Assembly (NCBI GenBank): GCA_021767305.1
Contig: JAASTL010000070.1
Span: forward strand, 1-6,127
Direction of reading: 5' to 3'
Length of the DNA stretch: 6,127 bases
Source of the DNA: Piscirickettsiaceae bacterium
GTDB lineage: Bacteria; Pseudomonadota; Gammaproteobacteria; Thiomicrospirales; Thiomicrospiraceae
Below the pieces are notes generated by a model, which worked only from the letters and a program-made list of their open reading frames with translations, did not search any database and was not told the DNA's origin. Positions 5,581-6,127 of the stretch are shown here, one piece after another. The position numbers were made by a program, and so were the translations under genes. Positions within the stretch are counted from its first letter, which is position 1. Every line of letters begins with the position of its first letter.

Positions 5581-6015
5581 ATGAAAATATGTGGTGTTGA
5601 ATTAACCGGAAATGATGCGGTCATCAGTTTGCTTACCGAGCAAGATGGTATGTTTGTTTTGCCGGATTGCCGCGTTAGACGTATTAGCTGCAAAAATCCA
5701 GACGATCGCAGCGAACTGCGTTATTTTCAAAAGACGTTTGTGCAATTACTGCAAGACTATCAAATTGAAGTCGTTGTTATCAAAGAGCGTATGAAAAAGG
5801 GTAAGTTTGCTGGAGGTGCCAATGGTTTTAAGTTGGAAGCCGCAATTCAATTAATTGATGGATATAATGTGGTTTTAATGTCATCGACCAAGCAAAAAGA
5901 GCATTTAAAGCACTATCCACTTCCTATATCTTTTGCTGAAACAGGGCTAAAAAAGTTTCAGGAAACGGCCTTTATGGCAGCTTTTTCTTATTATGCTAGC
6001 CAGCATGAGTGGTAA
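5581..6015 (+). CDS. DUF3010 family protein, possible RNase H/RuvC-like fold (144 aa)
   Basis: I recognise this as DUF3010, a small gammaproteobacterial family of unknown function. Conserved blocks are MKICGVELTGNDAVISLL (1-18), PDCRVRRI (28-35), VVIKERMKKGKFAGG (65-79), GFKLEAAIQLI (82-92) and PLPISFAETGLKKFQETAF (113-131). The length is that of the whole family. The order of elements (an acidic residue in a first beta strand, E7; a second acidic residue after a beta strand, E69 in IKER; then a GxxxEAAI helix; a KxKEHL segment; and a late helix with E128) parallels RuvC-type RNase H-fold nucleases. This is inference from pattern. There is no signal peptide. It starts 27 nt after glnS, with AAAGG about 11 nt upstream of the ATG, and is followed by a strong terminator, so it is probably the last gene of a glnS unit. 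Confidence 0.85.
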   Translation: MKICGVELTGNDAVISLLTEQDGMFVLPDCRVRRISCKNPDDRSELRYFQKTFVQLLQDYQIEVVVIKERMKKGKFAGGANGFKLEAAIQLIDGYNVVLMSSTKQKEHLKHYPLPISFAETGLKKFQETAFMAAFSYYASQHEW

Positions 6016-6038
6016 AGCTGATTTAAGTTGTTCTAACT

Positions 6039-6067
6039 AAAAAAGCCAACGTTAAGTTGGCTTTTTT
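6039..6067. terminator. bidirectional rho-independent terminator
   Basis: Six A residues, GCCAAC, loop GTTAA, GTTGGC and six T residues make a textbook intrinsic terminator. The A-run and T-run flank the stem symmetrically, so it works in both directions. It ends the glnS-DUF3010 unit and would serve the converging gene whose 3' end appears at the right edge. Confidence 0.93.
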
Positions 6068-6091
6068 GTGCGTGTGACTTTTTCGACTTTT

Positions 6092-6127
6092 TTATAGGCC
6101 TTTGACGACTTCGAGCATTGCCTCAGC
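6092..6127 (-). CDS. probable 3' end of a convergent gene (last 11 residues)
   Basis: Reading in from the right edge on the minus strand, one frame gives AEAMLEVVKGL and then TAA (6094-6092). It has the look of a C-terminal amphipathic helix. The stop lies 24 nt before the bidirectional terminator, just where a convergent gene should end. Eleven residues are too few to identify the protein, and a chance frame is possible. Confidence 0.4.
   Translation of the reverse strand, partial: AEAMLEVVKGL

Overview
The window (about 43% G+C by eye) looks like chromosomal DNA of a gammaproteobacterium, probably an aquatic one. The basis is a bacterial-type glutaminyl-tRNA synthetase close to the E. coli enzyme, two small families that I associate with marine and other gammaproteobacteria (DUF3581 and DUF3010), and a BtuB-type receptor behind a cobalamin riboswitch. 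Genus cannot be fixed from the sequence alone. There is no phage, IS, CRISPR, tRNA or rRNA gene.

Layout. Positions 1-1134 (minus strand) hold the 5' part of a TonB-dependent vitamin B12 receptor gene running off the left edge. Its leader is about 437 nt and comprises a sigma70-type promoter, a complete cobalamin aptamer (887-1099), a putative kissing hairpin (829-850) and a hairpin that hides the Shine-Dalgarno sequence (669-709). This leader is the richest regulatory object in the window. The long gene-free stretch 663-1182 is almost wholly explained by it. Positions 1183-2487 (minus strand) hold a DUF3581 protein with a MaoC-hydratase-like motif and, upstream of it, an unrecognised 163-residue protein starting at TTG.

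Positions 2611-2940 (plus strand) encode a small exported protein with a degenerate ComEA-like helix-hairpin-helix. It converges on a flavodoxin-fold NAD(P)H oxidoreductase gene (2994-3582, minus) that is broken by a 1-nt frameshift near 3180. The 297-nt stretch 3583-3879 contains an isolated inverted repeat and an extended -10 promoter for glnS.

Positions 3880-6015 (plus strand) form a likely two-gene unit, glnS followed 27 nt later by a DUF3010 gene. It ends at a strong bidirectional terminator (6039-6067). The last 36 bases read as the 3' end of a converging minus-strand gene.

Functional links. The riboswitch and btuB form one circuit: intracellular cobalamin should shut down synthesis of its own outer-membrane importer. 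The other genes look like ordinary chromosomal neighbours; I see no evidence of a defence, mobile or secondary-metabolite system. The observations most worth following are the proposed three-state switching of the B12 leader, the MaoC-like site in DUF3581, the RuvC/RNase H-like pattern in DUF3010 and the oxidoreductase frameshift.
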